From NCBI GenBank assembly GCA_958510825.1, contig CAUEHQ010000003.1, positions 62,001 to 126,000 of the forward strand: a stretch of DNA of 64,000 nt, written 5' to 3'. The DNA is from Brachypterus glaber. Its lineage: Eukaryota; Arthropoda; Insecta; Coleoptera; Kateretidae. This document shows positions 1 through 9,555 of the stretch, piece after piece. The first letter of the stretch is position 1. Each line of letters opens with the position of its first letter. The notes beneath the pieces were generated by a model. That model saw only the letters and a list, made by a program, of their open reading frames with translations. It was not told the DNA's origin and made no database searches. Made by a program: the position numbers and the translations under genes.

Positions 1-257
1 TGTGGCTGTACACTTCCTGTATCCCGAATTCTTTGAGCAAGGTGCACAAAGGTACGATAATATGGATGAACCCGGTTAGTGAACCTTTCGGCGTATGTTC
101 GTGCTGCAGCATTACTATTACCTAACACCTTTTCATAAATTAATATCATGTCACAATATTCATTATTTCCATAAACATGCATTTGTACAGGGTCAGGATC
201 ACGGTAATTTTCAGGCTGAGGGTTATTCTTAATTTCATTTTTAGGCTCTGGATCCAT
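1..257 (-). CDS. Transposase N-terminus, DUF4817-like, partial
   Basis: Reading the minus strand from an ATG at 257, the frame is open to the window edge (about 85 codons). It encodes an acidic start (MDPEP), then a helix-turn-helix type block with Y-G-N-N-E-Y and A-A-A-R-T-Y-A-E-R-F, ending in R-I-R-D-T-G-S-V. This pattern is what I know as the DUF4817 DNA-binding N-terminus found in insect Tc1/mariner-like transposases; the frame at 8407-8784 carries the same pattern (E-E-Y-A, AAARREYQTRF, RIRETGSV). The catalytic part lies outside the window. About 330 bp of AT-rich leader separate it from a 40-bp palindrome at 591-630, which marks one end of its element. Confidence 0.6.
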   Translation of the reverse strand, partial: MDPEPKNEIKNNPQPENYRDPDPVQMHVYGNNEYCDMILIYEKVLGNSNAAARTYAERFTNRVHPYYRTFVHLAQRIRDTGSVQP

Positions 258-590
258 TTGTAAGAAAATATTACACCGAAACTAATTACATACAAAAAAG
301 TCTACTATTCTTATTAGAACTAACTTAAGTTAAATAATAACTCGAAAATAGCACTAAAACTCATAAAAACTAAACTAAAAAATTGTAACTTAACTAAGTA
401 TTAACTAAAAAAGTCTTCATAACATAAAATATTGTATAAAAACACAAAAGTCTAAACGAATCGCAATTAAAAAGAGGATACGCCAAAAACGCCAAAATTA
501 TAATCTATCACCGCCGAATGTCGGGTTAAAACTAAACAATAGAATTTTCTTCATACTGATAATAAAAATACATTAGCTATAAACAATACA
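258..590. other. AT-rich 5' flank of transposase element
   Basis: No gene is visible. The stretch from about 345 to 590 recurs in reverse orientation at 58485-58684 and 63223-63300, interrupted there by a LINE. It is therefore internal sequence of a mobile element, not unique host DNA. Confidence 0.6.
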
Positions 591-630
591 GGTAGTTTTT
601 CAAAGGGTCATGACCCTTTGAAAAACTACC
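591..630. repeat. Perfect 40-bp palindrome at element end
   Basis: The left half GGTAGTTTTTCAAAGGGTCA is followed by its exact reverse complement, with no spacer. The same TIR-like core recurs at 58457-58500 and 63282-63318, where the two copies face each other about 300 bp apart once the LINE insertion is discounted. It is best read as the terminal inverted repeat of a small element, here present as a doubled end. Confidence 0.8.
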
Positions 631-1170
631 CGCCTTTATAAGCTTATAAGCTTACTGACGCTGTGTACTGTTTTATGTTGATTTAATTAATTTATTTTCC
701 CTAATTTTTGTCTACTCAAATAGAAAAAATATTCTAAAGTACCCGTTTCATTATACTGTCGGCAAACTATTAAAAAACTCGCCAATCGACTCGTTTTTTA
801 AATAAATTTATAAATTTATATATTCTTTTAGCGTCTAACCTCTTGATTCATTAAAATAGCATTATTTTTTTGTAAATGTACATTTATTTTATCATAAATA
901 TTGAAAATTAAAACCAATAAAATTATTTTTGACTCTAACATGATTTTAAAAGAGGTCCGGCAACGTCGCTTTTTTTACATATTTGTTAAAGCACAACTGC
1001 GGATAACCCGCTATGTACCAGTGACCATCAAACAATTTTTGTTATTTTTTGTTTTAATTAATATCTCTCTTAATATTAATATTTAACCAAGGGTATATAA
1101 GCAAAAATAACTTAATTTTTGATGGACTATCATCCCCTAAAATTATTGCCAGAAGACCGTAAACACCTTG
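631..1170. repeat. Right end of TACAGGGTG-type transposon, copy 1
   Basis: This block is nearly identical to 63330-63868, in the same orientation. It ends in the sequence whose reverse complement begins CAGGGTGTTTACGGTCTTC, here with a mutated tip (ACACCTTGAT in place of ACACCCTGTA). The block is non-coding and AT-rich; a 61-codon open frame at 901-1086 is conserved in both copies but looks like chance, being rich in F, I and K. Confidence 0.75.
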
Positions 1171-1331
1171 ATATAAGTATAATGTATAACAGAAGCTAGG
1201 ATTTCAGAAGAGGAAGCAGCTTCTATAAAAGTACACAAGTACACAGTAGCGAGTGTATATAGCCATTATGGTCAAGGAGGGGTGGTGTATTAATCCTAGT
1301 CCGTGACGACATCAGTTTTAAAGAAATAAAC

Positions 1332-1610
1332 TTGAAGGCAGTTAATAAAAAGAATAAATTGTTTGAATCCGTTTGTGTATGTAATAATTATAATCAGCAG
1401 AACTATCATGTAAGTACACTCTATAGAACAACTAAAGATTTAAAAGAGAATCACGATTTTTTTATAAGCTTTTTAGAACAGCTGATAGACATTTTAAATA
1501 ATGTAAAAAGTGTAAAGATTATTTGTGCGGATTTTAATTATAATTGTTCTAATATAAATGCATGTCGAGTAGTGAATCTGATGAAAACTTTTGGGTTGTT
1601 TTTTTTTTGA
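1332..1610 (+). pseudogene. Endonuclease (APE-type) fragment of the LINE
   Basis: The frame shows a stretch ending I-I-C-A-D-F-N-Y-N, matching the GDFN-type motif of apurinic endonuclease-like domains that nick the target in LINE integration. Just upstream (about 1270-1330), frames contain G-G-V and L-V-R-D-D-I-S-F, typical of the preceding strand, but separated by frameshifts. Catalytic residues are incomplete, so it is a pseudogene. Confidence 0.6.
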
Positions 1611-2009
1611 GTATCTCGGTTACAGTCTGGTACAATACATTTAAAACATTAAGATCTGAAATAAAAAGTGATATAAAAACAGCTTATAATAATTATATAC
1701 ATAAAGTTGAGAAGTCATTGATCGATGACCCTAAATACTTTTGTAGTTTGGACTTGGAGTTGTTAAAAGTAAGAAAAATAATACTAGAATACCGGGGAAA
1801 GTTTTTCTTAATGATATTGAGTTCAGTACTCCACAGTCAATAGTGAATGGCTTTGCGGAATGCTTCGGTAGCGATTTCACGGAGCCTAATTCTAAAATTG
1901 ACTTGGACGCTGAAATGGAATCTCTTGCATCCATTGACATAAATTCTATTAGTGTAAATGATATACTGGATGCCATTAAAAAAACTTACAAATAAGACTA
2001 CTGCTGGTC

Positions 2010-2669
2010 ATGACAATATTCCAAGTTATTTACTTAAAGACTGTGGCGATATATTTTGATTCTGTTTAATCTTATAATAAAAACATCTTCATTTCCTGAT
2101 AAAAGGAAAATTGGTAAGGTTTGTCCGATCTTAAAAAAGAGAAATCCTTCAATAATTAGTAACTATCGCCCTATTACAATACTTTCCAATTTCTCCAAAT
2201 AGTTTGAAATGATTATGTACAAGTCTGTAAAGAACCTAATTTCTATAAACCAACACGGCTTTATGACAAAACGGTCTACTGTCACTAATTTAATTCATTT
2301 TTCTAATTTTGTTGCTCTGTTGTTAACAAGGGTCAAGCCGATGTAATCTATACGGATTTTATGAAGGTGTTCGACCGAATCGATCATTACATTATTATTA
2401 AAAAGAGATATGGTTTTAGTAGCAGACTAGTTAAGCTTTTTTTGTCATATTTGTTAGATAGATATATTTACGTCTTTTATAATGGATTTGGTTCTGATCT
2501 ATTTCTAGCAATGTCAGAGGTACCCCAATGTTCTAACATTGGACCTTTTCTTTTTTTATTATTCATAGATGATCTTAGTGAGTTAATTGAATGCCTGCAT
2601 TTATTTTTTGCTGACGATTTGAAACTGTTCATGCAAATAATTTCCATCAATGACTGTATTAGATTATAG
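2010..2669 (+). pseudogene. Reverse transcriptase fragment of the LINE
   Basis: Pieces match RT motifs in order: a Y-R-P-I-T type block near 2165, Y-T-D-F-M-K-V-F-D-R at 2350 (the first catalytic Asp region), V-P-Q-C-S near 2520 (the usual G-x-x-Q-G-S, degraded), and F-F-A-D-D-L at about 2610 (the YADD box, Phe variant). Stops and frameshifts separate the blocks, so no active enzyme is expected. Confidence 0.7.
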
Positions 2670-2763
2670 AGGGTCTTAGATGCAGCAATGGTGTGAATAT
2701 AACTGTCTCCTTCACGCGTAAAAAAAACCCAATACTTTATAATTACTCAATAAGTTTTCCTCC

Positions 2764-3165
2764 TTGGAGAGAGTATATTCCATTAAAGATTTCGGTGTCA
2801 CATTTTCTAGTGATTTTTTATTCAGAGAACATTTAGATAATATTGTATCAGCCTCATTAAAAATGTATGGTTTTATAATGAGAAATTGTAGTAAATTTAC
2901 CAGTGTACTTGCTTTAAAGACCCTTTACCACTCTTTTGTTCGCTCTAGACTGGAATATTGTTGCACCATTTGGAATCCGTTTTATGAAGTTCACAGACAA
3001 CAGGTAGAGAAAGTGCAAAAAAAGTTTCTTAAGTGTTTATATTTTAAAGTATTTGGTATATATCCAGCCAGAGGTTATGATTATGACGTCCTACTGTCTC
3101 AATTTGAGTATCAATCCCTAGAACTTCTCAGAACAATAACCAGTGTTAAAATGCTATGCTACGTA
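2764..3165 (+). pseudogene. C-terminal domain of the LINE ORF2
   Basis: The sequence contains I-K-D-F-G-V-T-F, then S-R-L-E-Y-C-C-T-I-W-N-P and a following V-E-K-V-Q-K-K-F block. This is the conserved region after the RT fingers and palm in Jockey/CR1-type ORF2 proteins. The open frame continues to 3369, but after about 3165 it reads through an unrelated repeat. Confidence 0.7.
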
Positions 3166-4317
3166 TTTCCCCCCTTGCCCACCCCAATGTTTACCAAAAA
3201 CAATCCCGAGCGAGAACTTTTGGTAACATACCCGTATGCCAAATTTCAAATCTCTAGCTTAAAGCGTTCCGAAGTTATCGTGCTCACAAAATTTCCCATG
3301 CAGAACGACCAATCAATCAACCGACCGATCAATCGACGACCGACCGAATTTTTTTTTGCTCGAAATTAATTTATATCAACATAAAACGTCATAAAACGCA
3401 AAAATACGCAAAAAATATTTTGAACATTTTTGCACGAATGCAAGGCTTTCCGAAATTTTGAAAATTTTCAAAATGGGAAAGCAAAAACAAGGCTCATCTT
3501 CTAAATCATCGCCCTAAAGTTCAAAAACAGCTTTAAAATCTACGGTACATAAAACACTGTGTAATAAATCAGATAAAATCTCATATAAATCGACAATTTT
3601 CAATGCGGGTTGTAGAAAATTCTTCATATCTTTTTTTTGGGCAACCTAAGTTGCCAATTTTAAAAATATAATTCGATCTATACATAACAGGGAACAATTC
3701 TGTATAAAAATCACACGAGAGGGAGAAACCAGAAAAAAGTTATATTACTTTGATTTAGAGCGTAATCATTTTTGCAAATGTCATTTTGAATATAACAGGC
3801 ATACTGCATAGCCATGTATAATGATTAAGATTTATATAGCGATTTATAATTAATTTTGGTTGGTAAATCTAAAAATACAAGGAAAACTGTCATATTTTGA
3901 CTCAAATTGGTGCAAAAACGAAATAACTGCCAAAGTTTCTAATTGACATCTGTCACTCAAAATTTCGAACGTTTTATTTTAAATATATTCTGCGATAAAA
4001 AGTGACCATAAATACCAATTTTTAAAAATATTAAGTAAATAGTTTGAAAAACACCTAACATTCCAGATGTGTCACTATGACATTTCAACTTTTGTTTTAA
4101 TATTTGTTTTTAACAATTCAAACAAAGTAAAATTACCGATATACAGAAAATGTCAAAAAATTCATATAAAAAAGTGCTGCCATCTAGGATCCAGTATTTT
4201 GAATATTAAAATTTTAACTTCAGATTCGTAATCAGCGACCCCAAAAACCCCCAAAAAGATACTTTTCCCGATTTATGGCCGCAATATGCCATTTGGAAAC
4301 CACTGTGCAAGAAAATA
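3166..4317. other. Gene-free AT-rich stretch with repeat fragments
   Basis: No coding signal is seen. Positions 3180-3420 resemble 50820-50970 (a pattern around GAGAACTTT, then AAAGCGTTC, GTTATCGTG and ACAAAATT), a piece of the foldback family in the right part of the window. Short CGAC/ATCA-rich simple sequence lies at 3305-3345. The rest, 3420-4317, shows nothing I can identify. Confidence 0.5.
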
Positions 4318-4454
4318 ATTAGCTCATGTGGTTTTGTATCGAATGCCTTGCGGTAGTCGACCCAGGCCATTGAGAGGTTCCGCTTTTACTGTATTGAGTC
4401 GTGAGTGATACATTTATCTATCAGCAGGTTCTCCTTGCAGCCAGCAACACCTCT

Positions 4455-4892
4455 TGTTTAGTTTTCATCCTGTATATAGTAGATTTTTATAAGTCCCTTA
4501 TGCGGACAAATATAAGGTTTCCTGCGCATGACGTACTACCTGAGGTTGCTGGCGTCAAGCGATATTTCAGTAGTTTTGAAAGAAGTTTTGAAAGTTAGTA
4601 AAACAGCACGGTACGGACAATACGTTAAATTCGTCAGGGGCGCGATACTCACGCCACTATCGCTTCCAAAGAACAGAAATAACAATAGTTATTCGTAATG
4701 AATCACGCTATGGAAAATACATCCAATAAATAACATTTCGCGTAAAACAAGTTGCAAATAGGGCTTACGCCATTTCTCCGAGGAAACATAATCTTGGGCC
4801 CAAGTACAAGAAGACACCTGGAACAATACAAGTAAGTCCCCTTTGCCTCACGTCACAAAGGTCCTTCGAATAAAACACCCCAGCGGTTAACA
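4455..4892. repeat. Candidate solo LTR
   Basis: A 438-bp insertion splits the RT frame of the R4/Dong-like element. It begins TGTTTAG and ends TTAACA (the TG...CA rule), and is flanked by CCTCT at 4450-4454 and 4893-4897. Removing it rejoins the reading frame around R-G-V and C-K-E-N. It contains a TATATAG (about 4474) and an AATAAA (about 4726). No internal retroviral genes are present, as expected after LTR-LTR recombination. The parent family is unknown. Confidence 0.6.
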
Positions 4893-5422
4893 CCTCTCTT
4901 AGACCCTCGTTGCTCATGTATAGACTGGAATACTGGGTCAGCCTCATGGAGTACTCGCATGTATAAGATGCGCGTAAACAACTTATAACACGCGTTTAAG
5001 TACGTTATCGGCATATAATTTTTTGGCATGAACAAATCTCCGGTCTTCGGGATAAGCACTGTACGACCTTCAACAAATCAATCAGGAATAGGCTCCTCCC
5101 CATTTAGCCAAGAGTTAAAGATTCTTGCTAAATGCTGATAGGTTGAGGGAAACTTCTTCCACCAGAAGTTGTTAATTCCATCTGGGCCAGGAGCCGCGAA
5201 GTTCTTTGAACCCTCAAGGGTTCTCCGAACTTCTTCCGTCGTGATTTGTTGGTTTGGTGTATCTGGTTCTGCAACTGGCTGTTGAAACGGTCTGCAGTAT
5301 GTTTCAAACTTTGTCAGCGCTGGAGTATCTCGGTTAAGCGGATGAACTTCTTCATAAATTTCCCTTCAGAAGTTTTCAACTTGATCGACGGTCGGTGGAT
5401 CTTTGACATCCTGTTGAGGCGG
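4893..5422 (-). pseudogene. RT N-terminal half of R4/Dong-like element
   Basis: Frames give E-I-Y-E-E-V-H-P, then A-P-G-P-D-G-I-N-N-F-W-W-K (the RT entry motif), I-P-D-W-F-V-E-G-R-T-V-L-I-P-K and S-I-H-E-Q-R-G. One or two stops occur. The RT continues at 4454-4318 beyond the inserted LTR, with E-N-L-L-I-D-K and the A-W-V-D-Y-R-K-A-F-D block that holds the first catalytic aspartate. Confidence 0.6.
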
Positions 5423-6277
5423 TTAAAATAGGCGAGGAGGTTTCTCTCGAAACTGTTTGTTTTCCTTGAAGGTTTTCGCTCGCCTCACTAGTGATTTTCT
5501 AACAATCATTAGCATCCGTATCCTGTCAATACAATATTGTTTAATTGTATTCAACACTGTCTTGTTCCATGTGTGATGTTTGCGTCGTATGGTGGCTGCA
5601 ATTTGACGCACTTTAGACGTGAATGGCCTATTGGCCTCTATGTATTCTATAACACATTGGATACGGGATGCATGTTGTCGAGTCGACCGGATCTTTTGTA
5701 TCCGCCGCTTGGTCTTTTCAGCAAATGACAGCGATGGATCAAGTTGCCTTTGCTGATTAAAACTTTCAGCGGCTTCATAAACGACGCAATTAATACGCCA
5801 GATGTCGGCATCTTCTGGAAGTATATCATGAATCGTAACATCCGCTCGAGCCAGATCTTGTGGCTTGGGGGGCTTAATGATATTCAGTGCCCTCCTGGTG
5901 TTAATTCCCTCTTGACTTACTGGTACATTGTCTCCAGCCTCCATCGCTTGGGCATGTGGCGGATCTGCCACTTCCGCCACCGGCTCAATCGGTGGAGGTG
6001 GAGCTCTAACGTAACCCTTGCTACGTAGGTTTGATACATAATCCCTAAGATTTTGGGCGGAAAAGGCATTATGCTCTAGACACATTTCGCACCACAAAGC
6101 ATGCATCCGTGCCATGTATCCCCTACGAGCAGGTTCGCTTCTTATAGCATAGCAAAAGATTATCCCTGAGTCCATCTGTCCACTCAAAGCGTCCATTATT
6201 CGCGCGTTCGTCATCGGGCAATTCTTCCGGTTGGACCCCACCACCTTGCCGTTGACCTCTATCCGGTTGAGGTCCAT
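5423..6277 (-). CDS. N-terminal ORF of R4/Dong-like element
   Basis: An open frame of 284 codons begins MDLNRIEVNG. It holds a Cys/His-poor helical N-terminus, a proline-rich linker (A-P-P-P-P-I-E-P, about residues 92-110) and a basic, arginine-rich second half (R-R-I-Q-K-I-R, then I-R-R-K-H-H-T-W). It ends K-P-P-R-L-F just before frames encoding the pre-RT linker, so it is probably the front of a single ORF cut by a stop. I recognise no DNA-binding zinc finger. The function is inferred from position upstream of RT. Confidence 0.5.
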   Translation of the reverse strand: MDLNRIEVNGKVVGSNRKNCPMTNARIMDALSGQMDSGIIFCYAIRSEPARRGYMARMHALWCEMCLEHNAFSAQNLRDYVSNLRSKGYVRAPPPPIEPVAEVADPPHAQAMEAGDNVPVSQEGINTRRALNIIKPPKPQDLARADVTIHDILPEDADIWRINCVVYEAAESFNQQRQLDPSLSFAEKTKRRIQKIRSTRQHASRIQCVIEYIEANRPFTSKVRQIAATIRRKHHTWNKTVLNTIKQYCIDRIRMLMIVRKSLVRRAKTFKENKQFREKPPRLF

Positions 6278-6473
6278 TGTGGGGGCCTCTTCGTCTTGGT
6301 CTGGGAAGAAGAGTAAAAGGTACTATCAGACTGTTAACCTACGTCTGGCATCTGAGGAGAAAGAATTATCTCCTTCAGGGACTGCTGAGGATTAGTCCGA
6401 TTTCAAGTCCCCCGGCTCGGGTAGGTAGTGGCGCTACTCACCAAGACCTTAGATATTGAGTGGTTTCCCTGCC

Positions 6474-6476
<3 letters not shown>

Positions 6477-6510
<34 letters not shown>

Positions 6511-6543
6511 TACTGTTACTGTTACTATTAATATTACTATTAC

Positions 6544-6597
<54 letters not shown>

Positions 6598-6598
6598 T
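6477..6598. repeat. (TTA)n microsatellite with ACT/TGT variants
   Basis: About 120 bp of TTA/ATT trinucleotides, with a variant island near 6508-6545 (ACTATTACTG type). It sits exactly at the 5' boundary of the minus-strand R4/Dong-like element. Confidence 0.9.
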
Positions 6599-6624
6599 TT
6601 TTGCGCAAAAACTAAAATAATTTA

Positions 6625-6936
6625 TATAGGGCGTTCAAAATAAATATTCAAACTTTTGGATTTTCAAACATAAAAAACTCAATTTTTTTTAATGGAATGC
6701 TATATTTTTTATTCACTCATTAAATATAGGATAAAATTCTGCGTACAATAATACGAATTACTTTAAAAACCGCTAAACGGATCTATAAAGACAAAACTAA
6801 AAAGTGTATATCATTGTACGCAGAATTTTATCCTACATTTAATGAGTGAATAAAAAATATAGCATCCCGTTAAAAAAATTGAGTTTTTTATGTTTGAAAA
6901 TCCAAAAGTTTATTTTTTTTTTCAACGCCCTGTATA
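6625..6936. mobile_element. Foldback MITE, about 310 bp
   Basis: Two arms of roughly 125-130 bp are inverted copies: 6629-6755 and 6812-6932. The termini read TATAGGGCGTT and AACGCCCTGTATA, compatible with a TA target duplication. There is no coding capacity. Confidence 0.85.
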
Positions 6937-7439
6937 AAATATTTAATTTTTTGCACATACAGTAATTAGATACACCCTTTTAAGATAAGCTTGCAAAATT
7001 TTATTAATTTTTGACAAAAAATAAATAAATTGGAGAAGGTTTTATCTCTTCACTAAAAAGCATTTTTTCTAAAAAAAATATATATCTCAAAAACTATAAA
7101 CAATAGACCCATATAATATGGTATCAAAATAAAGAAACTTTAATGAGAAATAAGATAGAATAAGGCGTAATAAAAAATATAACATTCCATTTAAAAAAAT
7201 TAAGTCAGATGTTACCCACCCTAAGAATACCATCCTGTATATTTTTAAATATTTTTAAAATGTACCTTGCTTAAAACCATACAACTTTTCTCTTTAAAGT
7301 TTTTCTCTTAAGTGGATAGTTTACTATATATCGACCGAGTCGGCTTCGTTGAGAAACCCTGTATATTTTTCGGTTATTAACCGATAAACGTGCAGTATAT
7401 ATTTTTATAAACTGTCAATTCTTGACTTATTTGATTCTA
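6937..7439. other. Gene-free AT-rich stretch
   Basis: No gene is recognised. The region contains isolated CCTGTATA-type ends (about 7235 and 7370), suggesting fragments of small TA-targeting elements, and a short hairpin at TTCGGTTATTAACCGATAA (about 7368). Confidence 0.4.
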
Positions 7440-7745
7440 AATATGTTTAAAGCAAAGCCTAATTCTTAGTAGTTTTCAAGAAAAACACGTTTAAAAATTG
7501 TACAATATTTTGTTTTAGCGTCTTTTAAATGAGTATAGAAAAAATATTAGAAAACATTAAAGCCTTTATTTAGGCTCAAATTAAAGTAGGATACTTGTTC
7601 TTTCATGCTTTATAAGAAGACTTGACAACTGTTTTATTAATTAACTAAAAAACATGTTTAAAATACCCCTTTATTCGCGTTTAAACTAAATTACATTTAC
7701 CTTTGTTAATCAGTGTTATTAGATCTTTCATTTTTGATAGTTGTG
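7440..7745. repeat. Dispersed repeat preserving an empty target site
   Basis: Its reverse complement matches 43385-43461 joined directly to 45735-45990. The join falls at CTTTATTC (7669-7676), which is present twice (as GAATAAAG) around the transposon at 43462-45734. This copy therefore represents the pre-insertion state of that repeat. Confidence 0.85.
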
Positions 7746-7982
7746 TCAGCTCTTTAGACCTAGTATGTCTCTGCCTTTGAGTAAGGCGCTATCCACAGGA
7801 GGCCGTTTTGATACCTTACCCGCTGTGTATTAGAGTGAACCCTCTAGCTATTCACTAGATATGTAAAACAAAGATAGTTTGGACACATCCAGAACGTTCT
7901 CCAGGCTCTAATGCGAGCCTAACATAAGGTCATAAGCCTGCGCACAAGATACATGACAGCACATCAAGCCAGTCCGGCACCG

Positions 7983-8005
7983 TATGTATGTATGTATGTA
8001 TGTAT
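7983..8005. repeat. (TATG)n microsatellite
   Basis: Five to six TATG units in a row. Confidence 0.9.
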
Positions 8006-8109
8006 CGTACGTATGCTAGTTATGCTAGCCTTTGGCTGGCTCTTAAAATATCTAAAAATACAAGCACCTGGATTTTTTACAAATTATTTACACGGCCGCG
8101 GTTGGTCAT

Positions 8110-9491
8110 CACTAGAAGTTTTCATAAGTAAAGCCATCTAAGTCTTGGAGCAAGAAAAAAGGTCCAATAAGGTTGTTATTGATGATCCCCATCCAGACAT
8201 TCAAGGAGAATCTTGTCTGGTGCGTGCCTTCTTTGATTACTTTTGGGTTTTGGCCCTTTGGGGCCCAATAGTGGGCATTGTGATAATTTGTGATACCATC
8301 ACGATCGAATTTCGACTCATCAGTCCAAAAAAATTTTCTCAGGTAATCTGGGTCTTCAATGTCGGCGTTAATTAGAAATCTGCAAAAATTTATCCTTCTC
8401 GCCGGATCACCCTCCTGAAGAGCTTGCACGGGACTGTAGTGAAAAGGGTAAAGTTGTGCTGTATGGGCAATGAACCAGGCTTGATATACCTAGGTTTGTT
8501 GCCACTTGCCGGGTAGAAATAGTTGCATCCGCTCGAAAGCACTCCAGAATCTCTTCCTCTTCGTCTATATTGTGGACGCGAGGTCTGCCAGCGTCGATTT
8601 GGCGTCGATGGACTGAGCCTGTTTCTCGAATGCGCCGATAAGTAGTACCAAAAACACTCACGTCCGGTAAACGGCGGTTTGGAAAACGCGTTTGGTACTC
8701 TCTTCGAGCTGCAGCGGCATCACCGTCACAAAACCCATAACAATACATAATGCCGGCGTATTCTTCATTTTCGTAAGCCGCCATTGCAAATGGAGGTAAT
8801 TTTCAAAATACTTCAGTTTGATAACGACGCAGAACACCAACGGCAGTTAAATCTAATTTATACTAAATTGTGCTTGTGCATTGCGCTTGGTTTTGTTGAC
8901 CCGAGTGTTGACCTCATCAAACACTCGAACGGAAATACCCGATTACATACGAACTTAGAAAAAGGCGCTAGATACCAGTATTGGGGACATTTATTTCTCG
9001 GAAATCTGTTACCTGCAATGCCTAATGACCCCTTTTTAATTCAAGTGTTACGAAAGTTGATAAGATTTGTACCTTTTTCGAAAGCTCATGAATTCCCGTA
9101 ATTATTTTGGTAATTTGTACGCCAAGTGTCATAGAGTTTTTTCGAATAATTCATGTCGGTTTTTGGGAAAAATACAAAAAAATAAAAACTCTTGTCACTT
9201 AAGGCCTTTTATTTCTGAGATGGTGGGAATTTTGGTCGGGTATTTTTCTCTAAAATGATCGCTTGTTTACCAGCTTTCAGAAATCAATTTGGTGCACAGC
9301 AATGAGTAGTTTTTTTGTACGTTTTTTTTTTTTTTGATGACGAGTCAAAAAATTTCAGTAAAATCTTAAAACCCTGATAACTCGGAAACCGCTCATTTCC
9401 GACCACCAGTTCATGGGACGTAATTTGTTGCAAATGGCCCATAGTATAACCCCTTTTAAGGAATAGGTCGAATTACCAATCACCCTGTATA
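8110..9491 (-). mobile_element. DUF4817/DDE transposon, 3' truncated
   Basis: A minus-strand transposase (8784 to 8112) is followed, on its 5' side, by about 700 bp of leader that ends in CACCCTGTAT at 9482-9491, the terminal motif shared by several elements here. The opposite end is missing: coding homology stops at 8112 in the middle of the DDE domain. The leader contains two small open frames (8784-9101, 9067-9258) with no recognisable domain. Confidence 0.65.
8112..8784 (-). pseudogene. Transposase, DUF4817 + DDE_3, frameshifted
   Basis: The first frame (8784-8407) starts MAAYENEEYAGIM and shows the DUF4817 helix-turn-helix (A-A-A-R-R-E-Y-Q-T-R-F-P-N-R-R), then an H-x-x-x-I-D-A-G-R-P-R linker and T-R-Q-V-A-T-N-L-G-I-S. 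After a frameshift near 8470-8430, the second frame (8429-8112) gives the start of the DDE domain: F-F-W-T-D-E-S-K-F (first Asp), Y-H-N-A-H-Y-W-A, R-F-S-L-N-V-W-M-G-I and L-I-G-P-F-F-L. It ends before the second catalytic Asp, so it is inactive. Confidence 0.75.
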
Positions 9492-9555
9492 TTCAATTCT
9501 ATTATTTTATTGAAAAGCATATAAATAAATATATGAGGTTTTTTCTTAGTTTTTG
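9492..9555. other. Short AT-rich spacer between two CAGGGTG-ended elements
   Basis: The spacer lies between CACCCTGTAT (9482-9491) and TACAGGGTGATCCAG (from 9556). Nothing else is visible. Confidence 0.5.

Larger units (their letters stand above)
1190..3165 (+). mobile_element. Degraded Jockey-like LINE
   Basis: Remnants of one non-LTR retrotransposon ORF2 lie in order on the plus strand: endonuclease pieces (about 1250-1560), a linker, a reverse transcriptase (about 2010-2670) and a C-terminal domain (2764-3165). Frames shift repeatedly and stops are frequent. Homology stops near 3165, where the reading frame runs by chance into another repeat. The left junction abuts the transposon ending at about 1170. 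Confidence 0.75.
4318..6476 (-). mobile_element. R4/Dong-like LINE, 3' truncated, beside TAA repeat
   Basis: On the minus strand, an N-terminal ORF (6277 to 5423) is followed by RT blocks (about 5330 to 4318). The RT wording L-I-P-K-T-G-D-L, R-P-I-T-x-L-N-A-C-Y-K-L and A-W-V-D-Y-R-K-A-F-D resembles the R2/R4 group rather than Jockey types. Its 5' end touches a long TAA microsatellite, the known target of Dong and other R4-clade elements. A solo-LTR candidate interrupts the RT at 4455-4892. Homology ends near 4318, so the 3' half is missing. Confidence 0.6.

Noticed and set aside
901..1086. 61-codon frame conserved at 63599-63784
   Set aside because: Conservation is explained by the whole 540-bp block being a repeat; the peptide is low-complexity F/I/K and differences do not favour synonymous sites visibly.
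3166..3369. Continuation of the LINE C-terminal frame to 3369
   Set aside because: After about 3165 the peptide no longer matches the LINE and the DNA matches a foldback repeat at 50.8 kb, so the open frame is a chance fusion.
6428..6643. 71-codon open frame rich in Ile/Thr
   Set aside because: It is a translation of the TTA/ACT microsatellite, not a gene.
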